This document shows positions 1 through 6,935 of a stretch of 10,757 nt of DNA, in pieces (position 1 is the first letter of the stretch; each line of letters starts with the position of its first letter). Source of the DNA: CAZAFM01 sp964484395 (GTDB lineage Bacteria; Campylobacterota; Campylobacteria; Campylobacterales; CAZAFM01); contig CAZAFM010000077.1 in NCBI GenBank assembly GCA_964484395.1, positions 1 to 10,757 of the forward strand, given 5' to 3'. The notes under the pieces are model-generated. The model made no database searches, was not told the origin of the DNA, and worked only from the letters and a program-made list of their open reading frames with translations. The position numbers were made by a program, and so were the translations under genes.

Positions 1-1112
1 TATTTTCTTGCTATCTCTATGACTTCATACATAAGTCCCTCTTGAAGAGTAGTTGGATTTAGACCAAGCTTTAGGAAGTTTTCATTCTTGAAGACAAGTT
101 CATTTTGCTCATCTTCATTTCTTGGATTTTTGTAGTAACGAATTTCAGCACCTGTAAGCTCATTTATCATCTTGGCTAGATTTTTAAGAGTATGGGCTTC
201 TGTTGCCTGGTTGAATATCTTTACTTTATCGCCTTTTGCAGGTGGATTTTCTATGGCAATCTTAATACACTGTACTGTGTCTTTGATATGGATAAATGCC
301 CTTGTCTGACCACCTGTACCATGCACAGTCATAGGATGACCCACGGCTGCTTGCATCAAAAACCTATTTAGTACAGTACCATAGTCTCCATCATAATCAA
401 ACCTGTTTATAAGTGCCTCATCCATCATTGTCTCATCTGTGTTTGTCCCCCAAACTATCCCTTGGTGTAGGTCAGTTACACGGATTTTATCATTTTTGTT
501 GTAGTAGTAAAAAGCTAGCGCATCAAGAGTCTTTGTCATATGATAGACACTTCCTGGGTTTGCTGGATATAGTATCTCAATCTCTTTTTCATTTCCATCT
601 TCGCCAACTTTTACAGGAAGATATCCCTCTGGGATGGCCAAACCAGCAGTCCCATATCCATATACACCCATAGTTCCTAAATGCACTAGATGAACATCAA
701 GTCCACTCTCCACTATAGCACATAGAGTATTGTTGGTCGCGTTCATGTTGTTATCAACTGTATATCTTTTATGGAATGAACTTTTCATAGAGTATGGAGC
801 TGCTCTTTGTTCTGCAAAATGCACAACAACATCAGGTCTTTCCTTTTTCAAAATATCCAAAAACCTATCATACTCTTTTGCTATATCTATATGTACAAAA
901 TTGATATTTTTATTTGTTAGCTCTTTCCATTTTGATAGTCGTTTATGTATAGGCTGTATAGGAGTTAAAGACTCGCACTCAAGTTCTACATCTATTTTTC
1001 TTCTTGAGAGATTATCAGCTATTATTACATCATGCCCATCATTTGATAATTTCAAAGCCGTGGGCCAACCACAAAAACCATCTCCACCAAGGACCAATAC
1101 CTTTTTACTCAT
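1..1112 (-). CDS. sqdB: UDP-sulfoquinovose synthase (SQD1/SqdB/Agl3 type), 3' end cut by the window
   Basis: This enzyme converts UDP-glucose plus sulfite into UDP-sulfoquinovose, the donor of a sugar with a carbon-bound sulfonate, using tightly bound NAD. I translated 370 codons without interruption. The N-terminal Rossmann motif GGDGFCGW (residues 9-16) is the variant typical of SQD1. It is followed by ESLTPI (48-52 region), HFAEQRAAPYSM (98-109), the catalytic Thr in LGTMG (T147), the YHMTK pair (Y190, K194), TDLHQG and GTNTDET (about 213-228), and AVGHP...GTGGQTR (256-271). These match plant SQD1 almost block for block and distinguish it from ordinary 4-epimerases. The last two bases in the window read TA, so a stop may follow at once; family length of about 380-400 fits an end very close by. 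The start is ATG with an AGGAG site five bases upstream, inside the end of the Nudix gene, whose stop touches it. The upstream APS reductase can supply sulfite. Confidence 0.93.
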   Translation of the reverse strand, partial: MSKKVLVLGGDGFCGWPTALKLSNDGHDVIIADNLSRRKIDVELECESLTPIQPIHKRLSKWKELTNKNINFVHIDIAKEYDRFLDILKKERPDVVVHFAEQRAAPYSMKSSFHKRYTVDNNMNATNNTLCAIVESGLDVHLVHLGTMGVYGYGTAGLAIPEGYLPVKVGEDGNEKEIEILYPANPGSVYHMTKTLDALAFYYYNKNDKIRVTDLHQGIVWGTNTDETMMDEALINRFDYDGDYGTVLNRFLMQAAVGHPMTVHGTGGQTRAFIHIKDTVQCIKIAIENPPAKGDKVKIFNQATEAHTLKNLAKMINELTGAEIRYYKNPRNEDEQNELVFKNENFLKLGLNPTTLQEGLMYEVIEIARK

Positions 1113-1631
1113 CTAAACTCCTATTTTTTTAACCAACTCAAGTAGTGCAAATCTACACTGAAGACAATCTATATCTTTAAGTAGCTTATCCACAGAATGT
1201 CTGCTGATATCGACACTATCGTGGTTTTTTAAAGTAGCCAGCCTAGCTACTGATATATATAATCTCTGCGATGAAAATGAACTATCAACCAAAAAAGCTT
1301 TATCACTTATCATTTCTATACTCAAAACCTCATCATGACCAATCCCAAGCTCCCGAAGTAAAATAGTTTTTGATTTCTCTACTGGATTTTCTCCACTCTC
1401 TACTCTTCCACCTGGAAAGTCTAATGTTATTTTACCAACACCATGTCTATAGTAGGCTCTTGGAAGCAGTAGTCTATCATCTGTCATTGGGATTATAACT
1501 ACAGAGTCAGCTCTCTTAACCCTGTAGTAATCAAGAGTGTTTTCTTTCTCATCTTTTACTCTTTCATAGATAAAACTAACCCACTTTGTATCTATAGTGA
1601 AAACTTCTGATAAGACTTTCCACTTTTTCAT
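1113..1631 (-). CDS. Nudix-fold protein with a degenerate Nudix box
   Basis: The 172-residue product has the layout of the ADP-ribose/ADP-sugar pyrophosphatase branch of Nudix hydrolases: a beta-rich start, YYR (60-62), LDFPGG (70-75) and the opening of the Nudix box, GRVESGE (75-81). The second half of the box, normally REUXEEXGU, reads TILLRELGI (89-97). The first Arg-Glu is Thr-Ile and the first Glu of the EE pair is Arg, so only one of the usual metal-binding glutamates (E94) remains. Hydrolysis of a nucleotide sugar is therefore doubtful, and a binding or regulatory role is possible. It sits between APS reductase and UDP-sulfoquinovose synthase, with its stop abutting the next ATG, so a role tied to sulfite, APS or UDP-sugar is a reasonable guess but only that. 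A TAGGAT site overlaps the preceding stop and supports this start. Confidence 0.8.
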   Translation of the reverse strand: MKKWKVLSEVFTIDTKWVSFIYERVKDEKENTLDYYRVKRADSVVIIPMTDDRLLLPRAYYRHGVGKITLDFPGGRVESGENPVEKSKTILLRELGIGHDEVLSIEMISDKAFLVDSSFSSQRLYISVARLATLKNHDSVDISRHSVDKLLKDIDCLQCRFALLELVKKIGV

Positions 1632-1640
1632 GACACTATC

Positions 1641-2288
1641 CTACAGGTGTAGACCACACTCAGTTTTTTCCATACCATGCCATCTACCATCTCTTCCGCT
1701 TCCTTTTTTAGTGCAGGGCTCACATCCTATACTTTGATATCCCATATCAAAAAGAGGATGTAGTGGCAACTCTCTTTTTTTAATATAATCAAAAACTTCC
1801 TCACTATTCCAATCAATCACTGGGTGAACCCTGTATATGCCATTTTTATCACGGCTAAACTCCTCCATATCTCTTCTGATACTATTTTGATCTCTTCTGA
1901 GGGCTGAAAACCAACACTTAATATCATTTAACTCAATAAAATCATTCAAAGCTTTTACTTTATTGATTTCACAACAACTATTAGTATCATCTATTTTTCT
2001 AGAGCCATCAGCAAAGCTATAAAACTTGTCTTTATCATTATCATATCTAATTCTTATAAAAAATAGATTATTATAAATACTTCTTAGTCGATAAAAGTAG
2101 TCGATAGTATCTTCAAACAAAAAACCAGTATCTATAAAAACAATGGGGATATTGCATTGTGAGCGAGAAATAAGATCAATCATCAAAGATGCCGTTGCAC
2201 CGCAGGATGTAGTGGATATGGCTTGGTTGTTGTACTTTTGATACCATGTCTGAATGAAGCGTATGGAGTCTTTTACTTTATCTTCCAT
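1641..2288 (-). CDS. cysH: Assimilatory APS reductase (thioredoxin-dependent, [4Fe-4S] type)
   Basis: The enzyme reduces adenylylsulfate to sulfite and AMP in the cytoplasm. The PAPS/APS reductase fold is visible from the nucleotide-binding loop TTSCGATASL through DTGFLFED and ALRRDQN to HPVIDWNSEEV. Counting from the start chosen here, the four iron-sulfur cysteines that mark APS rather than PAPS specificity are all present: the CC pair in SCCEINKVKAL (105-106) and the C-x-x-C in IGCEPCT (189, 192). The catalytic cysteine is in the C-terminal ECGLH (C211). An in-frame ATG seven codons further upstream (at 2309) lacks a ribosome site, while this one has AGAGAG four bases upstream, so I prefer 215 residues. 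It overlaps the end of the epimerase gene by 11 bases. No other sulfate-assimilation gene is in view, and the likely consumer of the sulfite is the UDP-sulfoquinovose synthase two genes on. Confidence 0.93.
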   Translation of the reverse strand: MEDKVKDSIRFIQTWYQKYNNQAISTTSCGATASLMIDLISRSQCNIPIVFIDTGFLFEDTIDYFYRLRSIYNNLFFIRIRYDNDKDKFYSFADGSRKIDDTNSCCEINKVKALNDFIELNDIKCWFSALRRDQNSIRRDMEEFSRDKNGIYRVHPVIDWNSEEVFDYIKKRELPLHPLFDMGYQSIGCEPCTKKGSGRDGRWHGMEKTECGLHL

Positions 2289-3219
2289 TATACTCTCTAA
2301 AATTATCATTTACCCAGCTATGTGTTAATCTGATGCCTTCCTCAAAACCAATGCAAGGTGAAAATCTCAATACTTCTTTAGCTTTAGTATTTATAGAAAA
2401 GTTATGCTCTATCTCTCCATCTCTTTTTGGCTCAAAGATAATCTTATGATTAGGCTTACCACCTACCTCTTTTATGATATCAACACACTCCAATATTGTT
2501 CGCTCAACTCCTGAAGAGAGATGAAATATATCTACCCCGCTATGTTTATACAGTAACGCACTCTCTATGCCTCTGCATAGATCTTCCACATATAGAAAAT
2601 CTCTAGTGGCGCTTCCGTCTCCATATACCACTATAGGATTATTTTTTATTATATTTTTCATAACACTATTTATTAGACCTTTTTTATGAAGACTGTATGA
2701 ACCATAAATATTTGCAAATCTAAGTATAGTTACGCCCTCAGAGAAATTACTTGCAAAGGCGTTGCAGTATGCTTCACCACACATTTTGCTTGCCCCATAA
2801 GGAGATATAGGAGATGGAAGACTAGATTCAGAAACAGGAGGTGGAGTATCTCCCATCAAGGCGCCTCCTGTTGATGCAAAGATAAATTTTTTAACGCCAT
2901 TTCGCACTGAAGCATTTAGAATATTAAATGTTCCCAAAACATTGTTCTCATAGTTTTCTATAGGGTTCTTAACAGAATCTACCACTGATCCTTTAGCCGC
3001 TAGATGAATAACCGCATTCACATCTTTTGTAGCTTCAAGACAGTCTCTATCATCTCTTATATCACCTTCAAAAAAAGTAAAGTCTTCATCTACATAGCTA
3101 CAATCTGAAGATAGGTTATCCATAATTTTTATAGAAAAGGTGTTTTTGAGATGGAGAAAAAGATTTGTCCCTATAAAGCCCTTTCCACCAGTTATTAAAA
3201 TTTTTCTATAAGATTTCAT
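2278..3219 (-). CDS. NAD-dependent nucleotide-sugar epimerase/dehydratase (extended SDR)
   Basis: This 313-residue protein belongs to the extended short-chain dehydrogenase family of UDP-sugar epimerases and dehydratases. Seen in the sequence: the NAD-binding GGKGFIG (11-17), an acidic residue ending strand 2 (D34), GDIRD (52-56), HLAAKG (72-77), STGGALMG (116-123) and the catalytic YGASK (Y141, K145). Later blocks FANIYG and VVYGDGSATRDFLYVEDL are typical of UDP-glucose 4-epimerase-like enzymes. The sequence does not fix the substrate; a 4-epimerase acting on UDP-glucose, UDP-glucuronate or an N-acetylhexosamine is most likely. The start lies inside the end of the glycosyltransferase gene (14-base overlap), with GGAG seven bases upstream. 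Its own stop lies inside the APS reductase gene, so these genes are probably translationally coupled. Confidence 0.9.
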   Translation of the reverse strand: MKSYRKILITGGKGFIGTNLFLHLKNTFSIKIMDNLSSDCSYVDEDFTFFEGDIRDDRDCLEATKDVNAVIHLAAKGSVVDSVKNPIENYENNVLGTFNILNASVRNGVKKFIFASTGGALMGDTPPPVSESSLPSPISPYGASKMCGEAYCNAFASNFSEGVTILRFANIYGSYSLHKKGLINSVMKNIIKNNPIVVYGDGSATRDFLYVEDLCRGIESALLYKHSGVDIFHLSSGVERTILECVDIIKEVGGKPNHKIIFEPKRDGEIEHNFSINTKAKEVLRFSPCIGFEEGIRLTHSWVNDNFREYNGR

Positions 3220-4441
3220 CTATTAACTCCATGTAGCTTTTAACTTGTCTACTTATATCAAAAACTTTTGACTTTTGTACACATTCTTCATTTATTTCTC
3301 TATCTTTTTTCTCAAAAAGCAGAGTTTGTATTCCTAAGCTGAGATCATCCACATCAAAAGCTTTTGCTAGATATCCATTCACGCCACTATCTATGATATC
3401 AGGCATACCGCCAATCTCAAATCCAGCTACTGGAGTTCCGCAAGCGAGTGCTTCAATAGCAGTAAAAGGAAGGTTATCAAAACGAGAAGGCACAACCATC
3501 ACATCAGAAGCTGAATAGATAGCTACAAGCTCTTCTACATTTTGAATAACACCAAGATATGTTGCATCAAATCCATAAAGCTTTCCACTACCTTTGCTAG
3601 AGGAGCCAAATATAAGCAGCTGAATATCTTTGCAGTCCATACTAGAAGATAGCCTTTCTAAAGCACTTTCTAGCAAATCAAAACCTTTTCTTCTATCACT
3701 AAGTGCATTATGAGCGCCAAATAAAATAGTTTTTCTGTGGTCTATGCCTATCAACTTTTTAGCAGATTTTTTATCCAATGGTCGAAACTGACTCAAATCT
3801 AAGCCACTTGGAATAACTCTTGAATCACAACCTCTATAGAGTTTGCTATCTTTAACTATATCTGCTAGCCAGTGGCTACCACTTACAAAGGTGCAGTTGT
3901 TTTTCAAATCTTTGAGGTATTTCTGTTTTTTATGCCACACCCATGCATCAACATCTTCTTCGGGCATTGCAACTTGATATCCATTCCTATGGCGTGTATC
4001 ACTCTCATCCATAATATAGTGCTCACAGCCACACACAGACCACATATCTGCTTGACGCCAAATGATTGGCTTTTCTATTTTAGCAAGCTCTTTGATCCCT
4101 ATAGTGTCATCTCCTATCCAGTGCATTATGACAACATCAGCATCACTTTTGTTTATAAGCTCATGAACTCTTGTTCGTTTTAGATTGTATGAGTGTACAC
4201 AGCCAATCTGCTCACTAAATCTTGGATAAAAGTCATCTCTTAGGTAGGTGTTAAACATTTTGTGTCTTTTGCTATAAGGTAGAAAATATTGCTCAACACT
4301 CATGTCATCAGTAAATTTAAACTTGACGAGCATTTTGGAGTCTATTCCATTTTTTACAAATCCTCTATGTAGTCTATAAGCTCCTTTGGCAGCTCCTCCA
4401 TGTGTATCGTTGTGGTTAAGATAGAGTATTTTTTTTCTCAT
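3206..4441 (-). CDS. GT4-family glycosyltransferase (WcaC-like)
   Basis: A 411-residue retaining GT-B glycosyltransferase. The N-terminal acceptor domain opens with LNHNDTHGGAAKGAYRLHRG (8-27), a signature of WcaC-like polysaccharide glycosyltransferases, and carries the related WRQADMWSVCGCEHY block (128-142). The C-terminal donor domain shows the linker VIPSGLDLSQFRP (209-221), the phosphate-contacting RKGFD (251-255), and PFTAIEALACGTPVAG (325-340) followed by GGMPDII. No signal peptide or membrane segment is apparent, so it should act on the cytoplasmic face of the membrane on a lipid-linked glycan. Donor and acceptor are unknown. Its ATG overlaps the stop of the methyltransferase as TAATG, and its 3' end overlaps the epimerase gene, placing it firmly in the operon. 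Confidence 0.9.
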   Translation of the reverse strand: MRKKILYLNHNDTHGGAAKGAYRLHRGFVKNGIDSKMLVKFKFTDDMSVEQYFLPYSKRHKMFNTYLRDDFYPRFSEQIGCVHSYNLKRTRVHELINKSDADVVIMHWIGDDTIGIKELAKIEKPIIWRQADMWSVCGCEHYIMDESDTRHRNGYQVAMPEEDVDAWVWHKKQKYLKDLKNNCTFVSGSHWLADIVKDSKLYRGCDSRVIPSGLDLSQFRPLDKKSAKKLIGIDHRKTILFGAHNALSDRRKGFDLLESALERLSSSMDCKDIQLLIFGSSSKGSGKLYGFDATYLGVIQNVEELVAIYSASDVMVVPSRFDNLPFTAIEALACGTPVAGFEIGGMPDIIDSGVNGYLAKAFDVDDLSLGIQTLLFEKKDREINEECVQKSKVFDISRQVKSYMELIDEIL

Positions 4442-5229
4442 TAAATTTTAATCGCTTCTATAAAGAGAGAATCAGGTTTCCTCACGCTTCCATCAGACTC
4501 GATATCCAAGCAATATGAATTAAAATCAGGAATTGTCGATTCATCAGCTTCTACTTTTTTCACATCTCTAAAGCCCACATCAAAAAGAAGCTTTTTTAAC
4601 GAGTATGAATCATACATCCACTGGTGGACTTCACCAGATAATCGAAATTTTCCAACTTTAAATGGGTCAAGTTTTTTGCATTCTAAGTGTTGTGAAACTT
4701 TTCCTTTACCTATATTGTTGTTCAAATAGTTCAGTAGTTCACTGCCTGTTCTCTCTACAACAAAATTTTTTTGAGATTCAGGCATATTAGACCAATACCT
4801 AACCATCTCACCCCCACTTGTGTTTCTCACCACTTGGTCAAATAGTTTTAGCATAACCCATTCATATTTCTCTTGACTATCCAAATGGCCAGCTTTCGCT
4901 CCATGCAAAAACTCTATATAATCCCTCACTATCATTTCCAGATCAGGAACAACAACCCTTATAATAGTTCCACTTTTTAGAACTCTGTAGCACTCTTTGA
5001 GAAAAATAGGTGCAAAACATTTTGGAAAATGCTCCAAAACATGAGAGGAGTAAACAACATCTACACTATTGTTTTCAAAAGGTAAAGGCTCATAAAGATT
5101 GTGTTTTTGTACAAACTCGCTATTTGAGTTAAAATCAAGATTTATCCAGTCTCTATGCCACCTGTTGCCACATCCTAAGTTTAGCATTCTCACTGGAGAA
5201 GCTAGCTTTTTAATTTTATCTAAGCTCAT
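4441..5229 (-). CDS. SAM-dependent methyltransferase (class I), probably glycan-modifying
   Basis: A 262-residue class I methyltransferase. Motif I with the glycine-rich SAM loop is LNLGCGNRWHRDWINLD (16-32), ending in the acidic residue that binds the SAM ribose. Motif IV region is VDVVYSSHVLEHFP (56-69), and the post-motif RVLKSGTIIRVVVPD (82-96) follows. This is the pattern of the small methyltransferases common in O-antigen and capsule clusters, where they often methylate a sugar hydroxyl. The acceptor is not determinable here. A purine-rich GAGGAGAGAAGAG stretch directly precedes the ATG. The gene begins 13 bases after the sulfotransferase stop and overlaps the next gene by one base. Confidence 0.88.
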   Translation of the reverse strand: MSLDKIKKLASPVRMLNLGCGNRWHRDWINLDFNSNSEFVQKHNLYEPLPFENNSVDVVYSSHVLEHFPKCFAPIFLKECYRVLKSGTIIRVVVPDLEMIVRDYIEFLHGAKAGHLDSQEKYEWVMLKLFDQVVRNTSGGEMVRYWSNMPESQKNFVVERTGSELLNYLNNNIGKGKVSQHLECKKLDPFKVGKFRLSGEVHQWMYDSYSLKKLLFDVGFRDVKKVEADESTIPDFNSYCLDIESDGSVRKPDSLFIEAIKI

Positions 5230-5242
5230 TCTCTTCTCTCCT

Positions 5243-6235
5243 CTATGGTTGGTATTTATAATGTTTTATATATTTGTCTAGATATTTATTTAATTTTTGC
5301 TTTTCAGTATAACTAAATTCAGTTTTCCATCTGCCAGTATTAGACTGATTTAGATTGTATTCTAACATTTTATCTTCAAAATCTATTGTTAGTTTATTGC
5401 ATAATGAACGAAGTACTGCCTCTGTGTTGTTACACAAATCTTCAAGTCGTATTTCAGTAAAAAAATCACTATCTAAAGTCCTTCTTATTTCAAGCCAGCG
5501 CTCTATTATCTCTATATAATATTTTGATGCTTGCTCGATATCTTTTGGACACCAGCGCTGTTTGATATATGACGCCACTACATCTCTTGGGTCTCTCACC
5601 ATATGAACCATAAAAGATCCAGGTAAAAGTTTGGAATAATGATGAGCAGAGAGTATATTGAATGTATTGTCCTCTACATAAAGGGCTTTACCGTTATTTA
5701 GTAGCAGATCATTGTATAGGTTGTAAAAGTACTCATTTATAATATGGCTTAAGACATTATTTTTGTTTGAACGATATACTACATTTGATGCTACTGCCGT
5801 AAGACTGCCTTTTCTTCCCGCCCATACCCCTTTGTATTCAAGAAGCTCAAGATCTTTTATAAGCTTGCTAGTATGCTTTTTAAAATTTGGAAATGCTTTT
5901 TCAAGCTCCCACTCTTTATAAGCTCGTATATTACCCGTCAATCCAAAATTTTTTACTGCATTTGCAAAATAGATTGATATTCGATCTTGTATGCTCCTTT
6001 TGCTCAATCTCTTCAAAAAGTTATCCATCCGCTTTATGGCTACTTCTGAAACAAAAGGACTCCAACCATCTTTAAGTAGAGCGTATGTAGGAAGGATTCC
6101 ATCCGGATCGATTGTAAACCTAGACTCAAAAGGCAATGAGTATATCTGGCTGTGCGTACTCAGTACATATTTTAGCACATTGGTTCCGCTTCGCCCAGTT
6201 CCACCTATCAACAATACTGGTACATTTTTCATCAT
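5243..6235 (-). CDS. PAPS-dependent sulfotransferase
   Basis: A 330-residue member of the cytosolic/Golgi-type sulfotransferase fold. The 5'-phosphosulfate loop is seen as LLIGGTGRSGTNVL (8-21), corresponding to the usual GxPRSGTT. The 3'-phosphate-binding segment is HMVRDPRDVVASYIKQRW (211-228), with R214 and S222 in the expected places. Between them lies YVEDNT (186-191), and near the end NTGRWK (299-304), a late motif in many bacterial members. The reaction would transfer sulfate from PAPS to a hydroxyl or amine of a glycan. No signal peptide is apparent, so it probably acts on a lipid-linked precursor or nucleotide sugar in the cytoplasm. Its start is coupled to the PIG-L deacetylase stop (TAATGATG; either of two ATGs could be used). 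No APS kinase or ATP sulfurylase is in the window, so PAPS must come from elsewhere. Confidence 0.9.
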   Translation of the reverse strand: MMKNVPVLLIGGTGRSGTNVLKYVLSTHSQIYSLPFESRFTIDPDGILPTYALLKDGWSPFVSEVAIKRMDNFLKRLSKRSIQDRISIYFANAVKNFGLTGNIRAYKEWELEKAFPNFKKHTSKLIKDLELLEYKGVWAGRKGSLTAVASNVVYRSNKNNVLSHIINEYFYNLYNDLLLNNGKALYVEDNTFNILSAHHYSKLLPGSFMVHMVRDPRDVVASYIKQRWCPKDIEQASKYYIEIIERWLEIRRTLDSDFFTEIRLEDLCNNTEAVLRSLCNKLTIDFEDKMLEYNLNQSNTGRWKTEFSYTEKQKLNKYLDKYIKHYKYQP

Positions 6236-6864
6236 TATAGTCTCTCTACTTTTCGTATTACTTCAAACGCCTCCGCATATTTTACGCCTATAAGACTTCC
6301 ACGAAATTTTGCATAATTTAATAAGTAACCATTTTGAAAATAAAACTTAGTTGATTGACTTTTGTATTCATTCAGAGCTTTTAATTTCATATTTATACTC
6401 TCTGACGAGAGTTCGATAAAATAATCAGTTTTTAACTCTAAGCAGTTCCAAGGAAGCTCATAACCAAGTATTGTACACATTTTAAAAGCTCTTATTGCTT
6501 CGTTGGTAATTGTTAAATGATCTTGATGTGTATCAAACCTAGATGGTGTTAGCACCTCATGTGGACTAAACTGTTTTTTAATATCAATAAGTCGCTCTAA
6601 TATCTCTTGGCGTTTCTCTGGAAATTGCCTTACACTAAAATCCATAATCTTAACATTTTCTATTCCTAGTATTCTTGTTGCTTTTTGACACTCTATGGAT
6701 AATGCTTTTTCTGAAAGCCCTTTGGGGAGAGACTGTTTGCAATCAGAAAATGCAATGTACAACACCTCAGCACCTTTTTTGATAGCTTGGTGTGCATACC
6801 CTCCAGCCCCCAGTTCACCATCATCAGTATGGGGTGCCAATATCAATATTCTTTTATTTTTCAT
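6235..6864 (-). CDS. PIG-L/LmbE-type zinc deacetylase
   Basis: A 209-residue PIG-L family protein. These are zinc-dependent deacetylases acting on N-acetylglucosamine-type sugars. The zinc/catalytic motif is APHTDDGELGAGG (10-22), equivalent to the family AHPDDE: H12 and D15 as metal ligands and D14 as likely base. The second zinc site is DTHQDH (111-116). The rest follows the family Rossmann-like pattern, with the hydrophobic strands RILILAP and VLYIAFS. The likely role is removing an N-acetyl group from a sugar of the glycan or its precursor. AAGG lies seven to eight bases before the ATG. The gene follows the only sizeable intergenic gap in the operon, and its stop overlaps the sulfotransferase start, so the two proteins are probably made together. 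Confidence 0.88.
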   Translation of the reverse strand: MKNKRILILAPHTDDGELGAGGYAHQAIKKGAEVLYIAFSDCKQSLPKGLSEKALSIECQKATRILGIENVKIMDFSVRQFPEKRQEILERLIDIKKQFSPHEVLTPSRFDTHQDHLTITNEAIRAFKMCTILGYELPWNCLELKTDYFIELSSESINMKLKALNEYKSQSTKFYFQNGYLLNYAKFRGSLIGVKYAEAFEVIRKVERL

Positions 6865-6897
6865 TCAGCGTACCTTCGTGAACTTCTTTATATTTTT

Positions 6898-6926
6898 ATT
6901 TTACCATTTTGCTATATATTCTGCAA
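6898..6926 (-). promoter_or_regulatory. Possible sigma-70 promoter before the deacetylase gene
   Basis: On the minus strand TTGCAG (6926-6921) and TAAAAT (6903-6898) are separated by exactly 17 bases, upstream of the PIG-L gene. The -10 matches consensus at five of six positions, the -35 at only three. In such AT-rich DNA this can arise by chance. It would create an internal start for the sulfur-related half of the operon. Confidence 0.3.
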
Positions 6927-6932
6927 AATAGC
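6903..6932 (-). other. Intergenic hairpin between glycosyltransferase and deacetylase genes
   Basis: ATTTTGC (6929-6923) and GCAAAAT (6912-6906) form a perfect 7-base inverted repeat around a 10-base AT-rich loop. As RNA, the stem can extend to about 10 pairs using G-U pairs on the outside. In the direction of transcription it is followed by A-rich rather than U-rich sequence, so it is not a standard terminator. It may be a processing or stability element, or chance. Confidence 0.35.
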
Positions 6933-6935
6933 TTT

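Noticed and set aside
413..1116. Plus-strand open frames (413-673 and 730-1116)
   Set aside because: Both lie antisense to the UDP-sulfoquinovose synthase gene, which is recognisable along its whole length. Their translations show no family features and no coherent gene order.
2286..2309. APS reductase start at the first in-frame ATG (2309)
   Set aside because: No ribosome site precedes it, whereas the ATG at 2288 has AGAGAG just upstream; the extra seven residues add nothing recognisable. The choice is not certain.
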